Part shown: piece by piece, positions 7,961-19,136 of the stretch | How the letters are laid out: each line of letters begins with the position of its first letter | Position numbering within the stretch: position 1 is the stretch's first letter | Assembly (NCBI RefSeq): GCF_900111245.1 | Contig: NZ_FOGO01000002.1 | Location: 558,001 to 622,000, forward strand | DNA length: 64,000 bases | Origin: Streptomyces qinglanensis | GTDB lineage: Bacteria; Actinomycetota; Actinomycetes; Streptomycetales; Streptomycetaceae | Direction: 5' to 3' | Notes under the pieces: model-generated | What the model saw: the letters and a program-made list of their open reading frames with translations, nothing else | Database searches by the model: none | Told to the model about the DNA's origin: nothing | Translations under genes and position numbers: made by a program

Positions 7961-8653
7961 TCAGGGCGTCAGGGGGCCGGAGAGCAGCTCCAGGCCGGCC
8001 TCGCGGTCGCCGTGCCAGGTGACTGCCGCGCTCGTCCGGGGCAACCGGCCCCACAGCAGGAGCAGGAGATGATCCGCGGGCCCCGCGAGTGTGGCGACAG
8101 GAGCCCCGGGACCGTACGTCCAGGACGTGCCGAGGTCCGTGGCCGCCAGGCGCAGGGCGCTCCGCGGCGGGTGCGCCCTGCCTCGTACCACCTGCCTGGG
8201 CGCCAGGGTGTCGAAGACTTCCGCCACCCCTTCTCCGGCGAGTTCCGGGTCGAGCGGCCGGGCGGCACCCAGCGCTTTCTCCGCGTCCCACCGGTGCACG
8301 AGGGCCTCGAGGGCGCGGCGCCGCTGCCAGAACCCGACAGTGCCTGGTGGGTGGAACGTCCAGGCACGGGCTGCCGGGTCCGTGTCCAGGGCTGTGAGCA
8401 GCATCCGGGAGGTGTCCTCGAACCATCGCGACAGCTCCGACGGATCGCGGGGAGCCGGAGTGGCCGGATGGTCACCCCGCTGTTCGGTGACGGCTGCCGC
8501 CGCGAACAGATTCGAGCTGCCCAGATGTTCGGCCAGGTCGTGCAGCGTCCACTCGCCGCAGTGCTCGATCGGTGCGCCCACGTCCCCGCCGAGGTACCCC
8601 TGGAACGTGCTGAGTTCGTCGCGCAGATGGCGGAGCAGCGAATCCGAGTCCAT
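7961..8653 (-). CDS. maleylpyruvate isomerase-family, mycothiol-dependent enzyme-like protein
   Basis: A 230-aa protein of the DinB-like four-helix fold (MDMPI N-terminal domain). The N-terminal helix region holds a metal-site His in IEHCGEWTLHDLAEHLGSS (H-x-x-x-H pair), and the C-terminal part has an MDMPI C-like sterol-carrier fold (ending RLPRTSAAVTWHGD). Actinobacterial members use mycothiol or act on unknown substrates, so the reaction is not assignable. ATG 8653 matches family N-termini, though no clear ribosome binding site is visible. It converges on the dedA-type gene with 88 bases between stops. Confidence 0.8.
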   Translation of the reverse strand: MDSDSLLRHLRDELSTFQGYLGGDVGAPIEHCGEWTLHDLAEHLGSSNLFAAAAVTEQRGDHPATPAPRDPSELSRWFEDTSRMLLTALDTDPAARAWTFHPPGTVGFWQRRRALEALVHRWDAEKALGAARPLDPELAGEGVAEVFDTLAPRQVVRGRAHPPRSALRLAATDLGTSWTYGPGAPVATLAGPADHLLLLLWGRLPRTSAAVTWHGDREAGLELLSGPLTP

Positions 8654-8820
8654 GACCGGCGAAACTAGCTCAGGCCACTGACATCGCGCCCCCGGGCGCG
8701 GTACGTCGGGCAGGTTCCGACGGGCCGGAAGCGCCCGGAAGCGCCCGAAGACGGGCCGGACGTTCCAGGCGAGGCAAGCTGCGGGCACGTGAGCCGCGCA
8801 CGCGCTGCGGGTACGCAGAC

Positions 8821-8868
8821 CGCGTCCCGTCCCGTCCCGGACGGCGGACCGGGACGGGACGGGACGCG
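8821..8868. terminator. 20-bp perfect stem-loop after tctA
   Basis: Arms 8821-8840 and 8849-8868 pair perfectly around an 8-base loop; the arms are built of repeated GTCCC/GGGAC units. It lies 30 bases past the tctA stop on the minus strand and should end the tctCBA transcript. Confidence 0.85.
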
Positions 8869-8897
8869 GGGCTCAGCGGGATGCGTCGTCGAGGGAC

Positions 8898-10481
8898 TCA
8901 GTCTCCGCGCACGGCCGGGTCCTGCTCGCTCTTCCCGCCGGTCCCGTCCGCGCTCGTGGCGCGCTCCCCGTCCGCGACGGCCGACGGGGCAGGACCGCCG
9001 CGCCGTGCGGGCAGCAGGCGCTTCAGCAGGGGCCACAGCAGGACGGTCGCGATCACCGCGTAGACGGTGACGGAGAACGGGGTGTCGACCAGCCCGGTGA
9101 CGCTCCCGTCGCTGATCTGCAGTGCCCTGCGCAGCTGTTGCTCGGCGTTGGGGCCGAGGATGACGCCGATGATCGCGGGGAGCACCGGCAGCCCGTAGCG
9201 CCGCATCAGCACGCCGAGGAGCCCGATGACGAGGAGGATCACCACGTCGACGGCCTGGCCGCCGACCGCGTAGGCACCGACCGCCGCGAAGAAGAGGATG
9301 CCCGCGTACAGGTAGGGGCGCGGAACGCGCAGCAGCTTGGACCAGACGGGCGCCAGCGGCAGGTTGAGGACGAGCAGCATCGCCATCCCGATGAAGAGCG
9401 AGGCGATCAGCCCCCACACCAGTTCGGGTTCCCGCTCGAAGAGCAGCGGCCCCGGCTGGATGCCGTACTGCTGGAAGGCGGCGAGCATCACGGCGGCGAC
9501 GGCGGTCGTCGGCAGCCCGAGGGTCAGCATCGAGACGAGCGTGCCCGCCGCCGAGGCGGAGGCGGCCGACTCCGGGCCGGCGACGCCCTCGACGGCGCCC
9601 TTGCCGAACTCCTTGCGGTGCTTCGAGAGCCGCTTCTCGGTGATGTAGGAGAGGAACGTGGGGATCTCCGCGCCGCCTGCCGGGATCGCCCCGAAGGGGA
9701 AGCCGATGAGCGGTCCGCGCAGCCACGGCTTCCAGGTGCGCCGCAGTTCGTCGCGGCCCAGCCACGGGCGGCCCACCGGGAGGGAGGGACCGGGGTCGCG
9801 CCGCAGGTGCGCGGCGACCCACAGGGCCTCGCCGATGGCGAAGAGGCCGACCGCGACGATCACGACGTCGATGCCGTCCGAGAGCTGCAGGCTGCCGAAG
9901 GTCAGCCGCTGCTGGCCGGTCATCTGGTCCAGGCCGACCAGTCCCAGGGTCAGGCCGATCAGCAGGGAGGCGAAGCCGCGGACGCGGGAGGAGCCGAGGA
10001 CGGAGGTGACGGCGATGAAGGCCAGCACCATGATGGCGAAGTAGTCGGGGGCGCCGATGTCCACCGCCAGGCTCGCCACGGTCGGGGCGAGGAGGACGAG
10101 CAGGACGGTGCCGATCATGCCGCCCGCGAAGTGTCCGACGGCCGCGGCGGCGAGGGCCTGGGAGCCGCGTCCGGCCTTGGCCATCGGGTTGCCTTCGATG
10201 GCGGCGATCACCGCCGCGCTCTCCCCGGGGGTGTTGAGCAGGATGGAGGTCGTCGAGCCGCCGAACATCCCGCCGTAGTAGATCCCGGCGAACATGATGA
10301 ACGCGGCGGTCGGGTCGAGGCCGTAGGTGACGGGCAGCAGCAGCGCGACGGCCATCGCGGGACCGATGCCCGGCAGGACGCCGATGGCGGTGCCCAGCAG
10401 CACGCCCACGGCGGCCCACAGCAGGTTGAGCGGGGTCAGCGCGGTGCCGAAGCCGTCGATCAGGGAGTTGACGGAATCCAT
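8898..10481 (-). CDS. tctA: tripartite tricarboxylate transporter, large membrane subunit TctA
   Basis: The 527-aa main permease of a TTT-family carboxylate uptake system. Typical features: about 11-12 membrane segments, the N-terminal [19 protein letters not shown] motif, [18 protein letters not shown] (substrate-binding signature), and the mirrored second-half [19 protein letters not shown]. The ATG at 10481 has GGGAG 10 bases upstream; an in-frame GTG at 10487 overlaps the tctB stop (GTGA) and is an alternative coupled start. The C-terminal ~30 residues are charged and cytoplasmic. Substrate (citrate or another di/tricarboxylate) cannot be told from sequence. A strong terminator follows. 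Confidence 0.93.
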   Translation of the reverse strand: MDSVNSLIDGFGTALTPLNLLWAAVGVLLGTAIGVLPGIGPAMAVALLLPVTYGLDPTAAFIMFAGIYYGGMFGGSTTSILLNTPGESAAVIAAIEGNPMAKAGRGSQALAAAAVGHFAGGMIGTVLLVLLAPTVASLAVDIGAPDYFAIMVLAFIAVTSVLGSSRVRGFASLLIGLTLGLVGLDQMTGQQRLTFGSLQLSDGIDVVIVAVGLFAIGEALWVAAHLRRDPGPSLPVGRPWLGRDELRRTWKPWLRGPLIGFPFGAIPAGGAEIPTFLSYITEKRLSKHRKEFGKGAVEGVAGPESAASASAAGTLVSMLTLGLPTTAVAAVMLAAFQQYGIQPGPLLFEREPELVWGLIASLFIGMAMLLVLNLPLAPVWSKLLRVPRPYLYAGILFFAAVGAYAVGGQAVDVVILLVIGLLGVLMRRYGLPVLPAIIGVILGPNAEQQLRRALQISDGSVTGLVDTPFSVTVYAVIATVLLWPLLKRLLPARRGGPAPSAVADGERATSADGTGGKSEQDPAVRGD

Positions 10482-10483
10482 GG

Positions 10484-11287
10484 TCACATCACTCCCATCA
10501 GTGGTCCGCCCGGCAGATGGACGCCGAGGAGGAGGTGGAAGACGGTGTAGGTGAGCAGGGAGAGCCCGGCCGCGATCAGCGGATCGCGGGTGACGGCGTG
10601 CCGGCGGCTGCCCAGCGTGAAGGCCGAGCCCCAGAAGAGCAGGGCGCCGGCGAGGGGGAAGCCGAGAGGTTCGATCAGCGCGGCGAAGGCGAGGAAGACT
10701 CCGGCGAGGAGTGCGACGGTACGCCAGTCGCCTGCTTCGCTCTCCTCCGCGCCTTCCGCGTCCGGCTGCGCGGCTCGTGCGCTCACCGGCTCCGGGCGCG
10801 CGGCTTCTTGCGGGGCCTTCGCGTCCCTGGGCTCCGGGAGCCGGGTCTCCGCGTTCCTGGGCTCCGGGAGCGTCGTCCCACCCCCTGCCTCCCGGGGTCC
10901 GGCTCCGCCGTCCCCGGACGTATCGCTCCCGGACGTATCGCTCCCGGACGTATCGCTCCCGGCCGTATCGCTCCCGGACGTACCGTCCCCGGTCGCGCCG
11001 CGCAGGACGTCGACGGTGAGCACGACGGAGACGACCAGCAGCGCCGTCCCGACGACGAGGGGGACCGTGCGGGGGCCGACCGGGCCGCGTGCCGAGGCGA
11101 CCGTCTCCATGGTGAGCGCATCGCTCAGCACGAGGATGCCGACGGCCAGCAGCAGGGCGCACAGGCCGAGTTCGGAGTAGCCGCGGCGCCGTGCGGCCCC
11201 GGAGCCGGTCCGTGCTGCCCCGCCCGGCCGGTCGGCCCGCGGCCTTCGCGGGAGGCGGGGGGATCGGGTGCCGTTCGCGTTGCTCAC
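10484..11287 (-). CDS. tctB: tripartite tricarboxylate transporter, small membrane subunit TctB
   Basis: A 267-aa small permease subunit. Four membrane segments are visible (residues ~40-58, ~75-95, ~190-215, ~235-260), the usual TctB topology. The loop between the second and third is expanded to about 90 residues of low complexity, including repeated SGSDT units (DNA repeat near 10915-10985, 16-bp unit CCCGGACGTATCGCTC); family members are normally ~150-180 aa. Its ATG overlaps the tctC stop (ATGA) and its stop abuts tctA, so expression of all three is coupled. Confidence 0.88.
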   Translation of the reverse strand: MSNANGTRSPRLPRRPRADRPGGAARTGSGAARRRGYSELGLCALLLAVGILVLSDALTMETVASARGPVGPRTVPLVVGTALLVVSVVLTVDVLRGATGDGTSGSDTAGSDTSGSDTSGSDTSGDGGAGPREAGGGTTLPEPRNAETRLPEPRDAKAPQEAARPEPVSARAAQPDAEGAEESEAGDWRTVALLAGVFLAFAALIEPLGFPLAGALLFWGSAFTLGSRRHAVTRDPLIAAGLSLLTYTVFHLLLGVHLPGGPLMGVM

Positions 11288-12321
11288 TGCCCCAGCTCCT
11301 TCAGGACGGAGTTCACGCGCTTGTCCTCGCGCTCGAGGAAGCGGCCGTACTTGTCACCGGGCAGCCAGGCGTCCTCCCAGCCGTTGGTCCGCAGCGAGGT
11401 GCGCCACTGCTCGGAGCGCCGCAACTCGCGCAGGAAGCGGACCAGCTTGTCCCGTTGGGCTTCGGAGAGTCCGGGCGGCGCCATCATGCCGCGCCAGTTG
11501 GTGAACTCCACGTCGACACCGCTCTCCTTGAGGGTGGGCGCGTCGAAGCCCTCGGCCCGTTTCGGGCCGGTGACGGCGAGCAGCCGCAGCTCGCCGGACT
11601 CGATCTGGTCGCGGTACTCGCCCAGGCCGGAGACCCCGAAGGCGACCTTGCCGCCCAGCACCGAGGCCAGCAGCTCACCGCCGCCGTCGAACGGCACGTA
11701 GTTGACCGCCGTGGTCCTGATCCCCGCGGCGCGGGCCATCAGCATCGGTGCGAGATGGTCGGGGCCGCCCGGCGAGGATCCGCCGCCGACCGGCATGGCA
11801 CCGGGATGCTTCTTCCAGTCGGCCAGGAGCTGCCGGAACGTCTTGTACTTGGAGTTCTTTGCGACGACCACGATGTCGGGCTCCTCCGTGAGCCGGGCGA
11901 CGGGCGTCGCGTCGGCGAGAGTGGAGGGCGCGTGGTTGGTGTGGACGGCACCGACCACTCCGAGGCCCATGGACATCGTCAGCTTGCCGTTGCCGCGCTC
12001 GTTGACGAGCCGGCTGAGACCGACGGTGCCGCCGGCGCCGGGCAGGTTGTAGACCTCGATGTTGTGGTTGAGGCCGGCGTCCTCGGCGTTCTTGGCCGCC
12101 GTACGCGCGGTGATGTCGTAGCCGCCGCCGGGGGTGTTGGGCACCATGAAGCGCAGGCCGGGGATGTTCGTGCCGCCCGAGGTGCCGCTGCCGGAGGTGA
12201 TCAGCGGGGGTACGAGCAGCACGACCGCCGCGGCGGCCGGGGGGGAGAGCAGGGCGCGCGAGCGCACGCGCAACACCGCCTTTCCGGGCAGTCCGGGGGA
12301 CAGGAGGGGGAGGAGGCCCAC
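11284..12321 (-). CDS. tctC: tripartite tricarboxylate transporter substrate-binding protein TctC
   Basis: A 345-aa extracytoplasmic solute-binding protein (Bug/TctC family). It starts at GTG 12321, followed by a signal or anchor segment (~22-43, ending [10 protein letters not shown]). Family motifs: [15 protein letters not shown] (P-loop-like carboxylate-binding segment), [15 protein letters not shown], and a C-terminal [17 protein letters not shown]. No lipobox Cys is evident, so it may be N-anchored by the uncleaved segment. It is the first gene of tctCBA. No TctD/TctE two-component regulator lies next to it. Confidence 0.92.
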   Translation of the reverse strand: MGLLPLLSPGLPGKAVLRVRSRALLSPPAAAAVVLLVPPLITSGSGTSGGTNIPGLRFMVPNTPGGGYDITARTAAKNAEDAGLNHNIEVYNLPGAGGTVGLSRLVNERGNGKLTMSMGLGVVGAVHTNHAPSTLADATPVARLTEEPDIVVVAKNSKYKTFRQLLADWKKHPGAMPVGGGSSPGGPDHLAPMLMARAAGIRTTAVNYVPFDGGGELLASVLGGKVAFGVSGLGEYRDQIESGELRLLAVTGPKRAEGFDAPTLKESGVDVEFTNWRGMMAPPGLSEAQRDKLVRFLRELRRSEQWRTSLRTNGWEDAWLPGDKYGRFLEREDKRVNSVLKELGQ

Positions 12322-12538
12322 ATGCTGCCCGGGCGGCGGGGCGGTGTCTGCCCTCGTACAGCAAGAAAAGTATTGGTCGTTGTGGTCCTTGTGGTCCCGC
12401 CTCCGGGCGCGGCCGGAGCGGCGCGCCGCCCGGGTACGGGACAGCGGGGTGCGGCGGTGCGGCGGTGGCGCGTGCTGGATACCGCGCGACCGGGGGCTCT
12501 TCCGGCCCGCTGCCGCAGTCGCGGGCGGACGCGCGGGC

Positions 12539-12907
12539 TCAGCGCAGGTCTTCGGCGGGAGGCAGGGCCGCGTCGAGGGCGTCGACGGAGGGGTACCGGG
12601 GCAGGGAACGGCCCAGTTCCAGCCGTCGCAGCAGCCTGCCCACCGGCATCTGCCCGCAGAGCAGCACCAGCCAGCCCTCCCGGGCGAGCGCGGTCGACCG
12701 GGCCCGCAGCAGGACCCGGAGCACCGAGCAGTCCAGGAACGTCACGTCCCGCATGTCCAGGACGACCCGGGGCGGTGCGGTGTCCGAGAGGGCCCGGACC
12801 AGGTCGCTCTCCAGCTCGGGCAGCGTCGCGATGTCCAGTTCGCCTCTCGCGCGTACGGTCCGGAACCGGGCGGAGCCCGGGGTGTCGGAGCGCGGGACGG
12901 CGACCAT
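12539..12907 (-). CDS. STAS-domain anti-sigma factor antagonist-like protein
   Basis: A 122-aa single-domain STAS protein. The core reads RGELDIATLPELESDL...PRVVLDMRDVTFLDCSVLRVLL, with the conserved Asp-Cys-Ser segment; the Ser in FLDCSVLRVLL is the position normally phosphorylated by an anti-sigma kinase. ATG 12907 is preceded by AAGGGG; longer upstream frames are Pro/Arg low-complexity and unlikely. No anti-sigma kinase gene is adjacent, so its partner must be elsewhere. It probably belongs to the large BldG-like network of Streptomyces, which is inference. Confidence 0.85.
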   Translation of the reverse strand: MVAVPRSDTPGSARFRTVRARGELDIATLPELESDLVRALSDTAPPRVVLDMRDVTFLDCSVLRVLLRARSTALAREGWLVLLCGQMPVGRLLRRLELGRSLPRYPSVDALDAALPPAEDLR

Positions 12908-13294
12908 CGGAGACCCCTTCCACTGACGGGCGGTACGGAGGGCTGGGCGGGCTGGGCGGGTCGAGCGGGTGGTGCGGCGGTGGGACATGGGGGCGAGGGG
13001 GCGAGGGGGCGAGGGAGCAACGGGGGCGAGAGGCATGGTGGAGCGGCGCGTGCCGCCGATCGGACCGCGCGGGTGCCGCGCGTCCGGCGGGCCGGCCGTT
13101 CGGCCGTTCGGCTGCGACTCCGGGGCCGAACACGTGCACTTTATGCATGTCCTGGGGCCGCTGAGGCACGAGTGCGGACACCGAACCCCTCAGTGCGTCG
13201 ATCTCACTCGTCCGAGTGACAGTAGAGCGCTGCGGAGCCGGGAGGGGCGCATGGAGGGCGCATGGCGTGTGTACCGCCGGGGCAGGGCTGAGGA
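12908..13294. other. divergent intergenic region with G-quadruplex motif
   Basis: 387 bases between the STAS gene (minus) and the cupin gene (plus). At 12989-13015 the plus strand has GGGGG-CGA-GGGGG-CGA-GGGGG-CGA-GGG, a textbook four-tract G-quadruplex motif about 80 bases upstream of the STAS start. The rest holds both promoters; no further gene was recognised. Confidence 0.75.
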
Positions 13295-13936
13295 ATGCGA
13301 CGCGAGGCGGGAGACGAGGCACGCGCGACAGCGGAGGCACTGGCAGCGCACTACGGGTTGGAGCCGCTGCCACGCGAGGGCGGCCGGTTCCGGCGGCTGT
13401 GGGCGGGACCCGACCGCGGCGACGGCCGGCCGGAGGGCTCCGCGATCGTGATGCTGTTGACGGACGCCCCGGACGACTACTGCGCGCTGCACCGGCTGCC
13501 GTCGGACGAGGTGTGGCACCACTACCTCGGCTCCCCGCTGGAGTTGTTGCTGCTCGGCCCCGAGAGCACGGGGGCGAGGACGCCGGTGCTCGGGCCCGAC
13601 GTGCTGGGTGCGGGGCACCACGTGCAGCTCACGGTGCCCGCCGGTACCTGGATGGGCGCCCGGGTAGCCCCACACGCGGCGGGTGGACCGGGGCCCGGCG
13701 GACCGGGACCGGGCAGACCGGGACCGGGAGCGGGCAGACCGGGACCGGGAGCGGGTGAGCCGGGGCCGGGCGGGCCGGGGCCCGGCGAGCCGCAGGGCGG
13801 GGCGGGCGCGTGGACGCTGTTCGGCTGCACGATGGCCCCCGGCTACACCGACGCCGGCTACGAGCACGGCGAAGCGGAGGCGCTCGTCCGTGCGTACCCC
13901 GAGCACGCGCGGCTCATCCGGGAGCTGGCCCGATGA
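13295..13936 (+). CDS. cupin-domain protein (DUF985/Cupin_5 type) with Gly-Pro insert
   Basis: A 213-aa protein of the Cupin_5 family: ALAAHYGLEPLPREGGRFRRLW, then SAIVMLLTDAPDDYCALHRLPSDEVWHHYLG and the C-terminal FGCTMAPGYTDAGYEHG. The exact function is unknown; relatives form small sugar- or metal-binding barrels. An in-frame stop six bases upstream forces the start to ATG 13295. A Gly/Pro-rich insert (~130-168, GPGPG units from a degenerate DNA repeat at about 13681-13800) interrupts the barrel. Its stop overlaps the next gene's ATG (ATGA), so the two are translationally coupled. Confidence 0.85.
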   Translation: MRREAGDEARATAEALAAHYGLEPLPREGGRFRRLWAGPDRGDGRPEGSAIVMLLTDAPDDYCALHRLPSDEVWHHYLGSPLELLLLGPESTGARTPVLGPDVLGAGHHVQLTVPAGTWMGARVAPHAAGGPGPGGPGPGRPGPGAGRPGPGAGEPGPGGPGPGEPQGGAGAWTLFGCTMAPGYTDAGYEHGEAEALVRAYPEHARLIRELAR

Positions 13937-14694
13937 GTGCGGCGGCGCCGCGCACGGTGCTGGTGACGGGCGCCTCCGGCGGCATCGGTCGCGGCATCGC
14001 CCTCCGGTTCGCCGCGGCGGGCGCGCCGGTGGCGGTGCACTACCGCGGGGATCCGGCCGGGGCCCGCGAGACCGTCGCCGCGATCGAGCGGGGAGGTGGC
14101 GACGCGCTGGCCCTGCACGGTGAACTGGCCACCGGGGAGGGCTGCCGGGCCGTGGTCGCCGAGGCGGCCGGGTGGCGCGATGCGGGGCTCGGCGCGCTGG
14201 TCAACAACGCGGGGGTGCAGCCCGTGCGGGAGCTGGCGGGGATGACCGTCCAGGAGTGGCGCGCGGTCGTCGACACCAACCTCTCCAGCGTCTTCTGCTG
14301 CACCCAGGCCGCGGTCCCGCTGCTGGCGGAGGGCGGCGGCGGCAGCATCACGCACGTCGCCTCTGTCGAGGCGGCCCAGCCCGCGCCGGGCCACGCGCAC
14401 TACGCCGCGTCCAAGGCCGCGATCGTCGCGCACGCCCGGGCCGCCGCGTCGGAGTACGGGCCGCACGGGGTGCGGGTGAACACCGTCTCACCCGGGCTGG
14501 TGGCCCGGGACGGCATCGAGGAGCAGTGGCCCGAGGGCGTCCGGCGCTGGCGCGCGGCAGCGCCGGACGGGCGGCTGGGCACCGCGGAGGACGTGGGGGA
14601 CGCGTGTGTGTTCCTCGCCTCGCCGCGGGCCCGCTGGATCAACGGGCACGATCTCGTGCTGGACGGCGGGGTGTCGGCCCGGCCCTCGTGGTGA
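13933..14694 (+). CDS. SDR-family NAD(P)-dependent oxidoreductase
   Basis: A 253-aa classical short-chain dehydrogenase. Visible: the coenzyme motif TGASGGIG (residues 12-19), NNAG (91-94), catalytic Ser144, and the YxxxK pair Tyr157/Lys161 in HYAASKAA. The C-terminal NGHDLVLDGGVSARPSW is typical of FabG-like members. The substrate is unknown; FabG-like reductases act on 3-oxoacyl groups, but many SDRs act on sugars or alcohols. It starts at an ATG overlapping the cupin stop, so the pair is an operon and may work on the same small molecule. Confidence 0.9.
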   Translation: MSAAAPRTVLVTGASGGIGRGIALRFAAAGAPVAVHYRGDPAGARETVAAIERGGGDALALHGELATGEGCRAVVAEAAGWRDAGLGALVNNAGVQPVRELAGMTVQEWRAVVDTNLSSVFCCTQAAVPLLAEGGGGSITHVASVEAAQPAPGHAHYAASKAAIVAHARAAASEYGPHGVRVNTVSPGLVARDGIEEQWPEGVRRWRAAAPDGRLGTAEDVGDACVFLASPRARWINGHDLVLDGGVSARPSW

Positions 14695-14914
14695 CCGGGC
14701 CGACGCCCTGCACGGAAGCGGCCCCCCCCGGGGGTACCGGCCGACGCCCTGCACGGATGCGGCCCCACGGGTGACCGGGCCGACCCCCGCACGGACGTGG
14801 AGCCCCCCGGGACGCCCTGCTCGGACGCGGAGCGCCCGGTGACGCCCCCGTGCAGGCGCGGAGCGCCCGGTGACGCCCCCGTACAGGCGCGAAGCGCCCG
14901 GTGACGCCACCGGC
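14695..14914. repeat. degenerate tandem repeat between convergent genes
   Basis: The 220-base gap between the SDR gene and the UvrA-like gene is almost wholly repeats: copies of CCGACGCCCTGCACGG near 14700-14760 and three copies of a ~29-bp unit, CCCGTGCAGGCGCGGAGCGC plus about nine bases, near 14815-14905. No gene is expected here; it may serve as a bidirectional transcription end. Confidence 0.75.
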
Positions 14915-17344
<2,430 letters not shown>

Positions 17345-17467
17345 CCTGCTTCTCCTAGGTTCCCGACCGGCGTCCCGCGCCGGTCGGCGCAACGGAAGTG
17401 CTCGATCCGCCAGCCTAGGGAACGGGTGTGACAATCGGTGCGGCTCGCCGGCCGGTCAGCCGCGTGC

Positions 17468-19024
17468 TCACCAGCCGGTCAGCAGCAGGTGGTTGACCGC
17501 CAGCGCGGTCGCTGCCTGGGCCGCCAGCCAGTACCGCGCTCCCCGCCGCGGCAGCAGCGCCGCCGCGGGCAGCAGCCAGGTGAGGAAGGGCAGCCAGATC
17601 CGCTCGGTCTCGGCCTTGCTCATGCCGGACAGATCGGCGACGGCGATCGTCAGCACCGCCGCGGCCACCACCGCCGCGAGCCGTGCGCGGCTGTCCGGCC
17701 CGGCCGCGGCGAGCTCGCCGCCCGGCTGCCGGGCCCGCAGCCGTACGGCAGCCTGCCGCCCGGTCCGCGCGGCGGACACCAGCGCGCGCCGCGCCCCGGC
17801 GACCGCAGCGGGTCCGGCGGCGGTCACGGCGCAGGCGACATTGCCCCACACCCAGTAGCTGTACGGCCGGATGCGCGCGGCCCCTTCGTAGTAGCGCTCG
17901 GTCAGCAGCCGGTAGCCCTCCCACCAGTTGAAGCCCGCGAGGGTGAAGCCGGCCGCCACCACGGCCACCCCGGCCAGCACCCACGGCAGGGGCCGCAGGG
18001 TGCGGGACAGTGCGAGCACGGTGAGGCCGAGCAGCGCGCACAGGGTCAGCCCGTACGACAGGTAGCAGGTCAGCCCGAACAGCAGCCCGGCGGCGAACGC
18101 GACGGCGCGCGGCGCGCGGACCGCGCCGGTACCGGACCGGGCGGCCAGCGCGAGGAGGGCCAGCGCCCAGGCGGCGACCGCGGTGAAGTAGCCGTCAGCC
18201 GAGACCCCCACCCACACGGCGGTGGGCGCCAGGACGAGGAACGGTGCCGCCCTGCGGGCGTGCTCCTCGTCGGTGAGCGCGCGCAGGGCGACCAGCACGG
18301 CTGCGGCCGCCGACGCGCCGACGGTGATGACCCAGGCGGAGGCCCACGGCCCGCCGCCGAGCCCCACCCGGTCGAGCCCGACGAAGGTGAGCACCGCGGC
18401 GGGCGGGTGGCCCGCCACATGGGGCACCCAGTTGTCCGGGGAGTGCAGCAGGATGTGGTCGGTGAAGGTGCGCAGCGCGGCACCGGCGTCCGCGAACCGG
18501 TCGATCTCCTGGAGGTACTCGTAGGCGGACGTCAACTGGTTCTCCACGCCCCGGTGCCAGCCGTCCACCATCGCCAGCGACCAGATCCACGCCATGGAGG
18601 CGAGCCAGACCGCGGGCAGCAGCCGCCGCCACCGCAGCCGCGCGGCCAGCGCGGGACCGTAGCCCAGCACGGCCCCGGCCACCAGCAGCGCGGCGGGCGT
18701 GCCCGGGCCCAGATGCGGCTCCAGGTGGGCGTAGTACGGGGGCCAGTGGACTCGCAGGGTGCCGTGTTCCCGCTCGATGGCGCCGCCGATGACGACGGCC
18801 GCGGTCACCAGCGCCCCGGCCGCCGCCACGACCGCCAGGTCGGGACGCAGACCGCGCGGCCACGCCCCGGGGCCGCGCCACCGGGTCCGAGTGCGCGGGG
18901 CGGTGCCGGTCCCGCGCTGCTGCGGGGTCCGGGCCCCGGAGGGTGCGTCCCGGGTGTCGGGTGCGGATCCGGCCTCGGCGCTGTCGGGGCGGGTGGAGGG
19001 CGGAGGGGAGGGTTCGGCAGCCAC
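17468..19024 (-). CDS. polytopic membrane protein, possible GT-C glycosyltransferase
   Basis: A 518-aa protein with an N-terminal Pro/Arg-rich cytoplasmic tail (~1-60) and about 10-12 hydrophobic segments. The first periplasmic loop is large and contains HLEPHLGPG and a YEYLQEIDRFADAG...SPDNWVPHVAGHPP stretch. The topology resembles lipid-linked-sugar (GT-C/mannosyltransferase-like) enzymes, but I see no definitive catalytic motif beyond acidic residues in the first loop. The neighbourhood, with a GT2 enzyme, a DUF2064 transferase and a sugar epimerase, favours a glycan role. It is divergent from the molybdopterin oxidoreductase gene by 112 bases. Confidence 0.6.
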   Translation of the reverse strand: MAAEPSPPPSTRPDSAEAGSAPDTRDAPSGARTPQQRGTGTAPRTRTRWRGPGAWPRGLRPDLAVVAAAGALVTAAVVIGGAIEREHGTLRVHWPPYYAHLEPHLGPGTPAALLVAGAVLGYGPALAARLRWRRLLPAVWLASMAWIWSLAMVDGWHRGVENQLTSAYEYLQEIDRFADAGAALRTFTDHILLHSPDNWVPHVAGHPPAAVLTFVGLDRVGLGGGPWASAWVITVGASAAAAVLVALRALTDEEHARRAAPFLVLAPTAVWVGVSADGYFTAVAAWALALLALAARSGTGAVRAPRAVAFAAGLLFGLTCYLSYGLTLCALLGLTVLALSRTLRPLPWVLAGVAVVAAGFTLAGFNWWEGYRLLTERYYEGAARIRPYSYWVWGNVACAVTAAGPAAVAGARRALVSAARTGRQAAVRLRARQPGGELAAAGPDSRARLAAVVAAAVLTIAVADLSGMSKAETERIWLPFLTWLLPAAALLPRRGARYWLAAQAATALAVNHLLLTGW

Positions 19025-19136
19025 ACGGGCACGTTAGGCCGCGCGGGGCCGTGCGGGGGCCACCAGGGGAGGATGTCAGCGTTTCGTCATGGGTTCCCGG
19101 CCTCCGCGGGGCGGTCCGGGCGCATACGGTCGCCGC

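Noticed and set aside
9138..10550. 470-codon plus-strand frame opposite tctA
   Set aside because: Product is His/Gly/Asp/Gln-rich nonsense, antisense to a clear multi-span permease.
13216..13758. 180-codon plus-strand frame overlapping the cupin gene
   Set aside because: Out-of-frame shadow; the cupin frame has the family motifs and ATGA coupling to the SDR gene.
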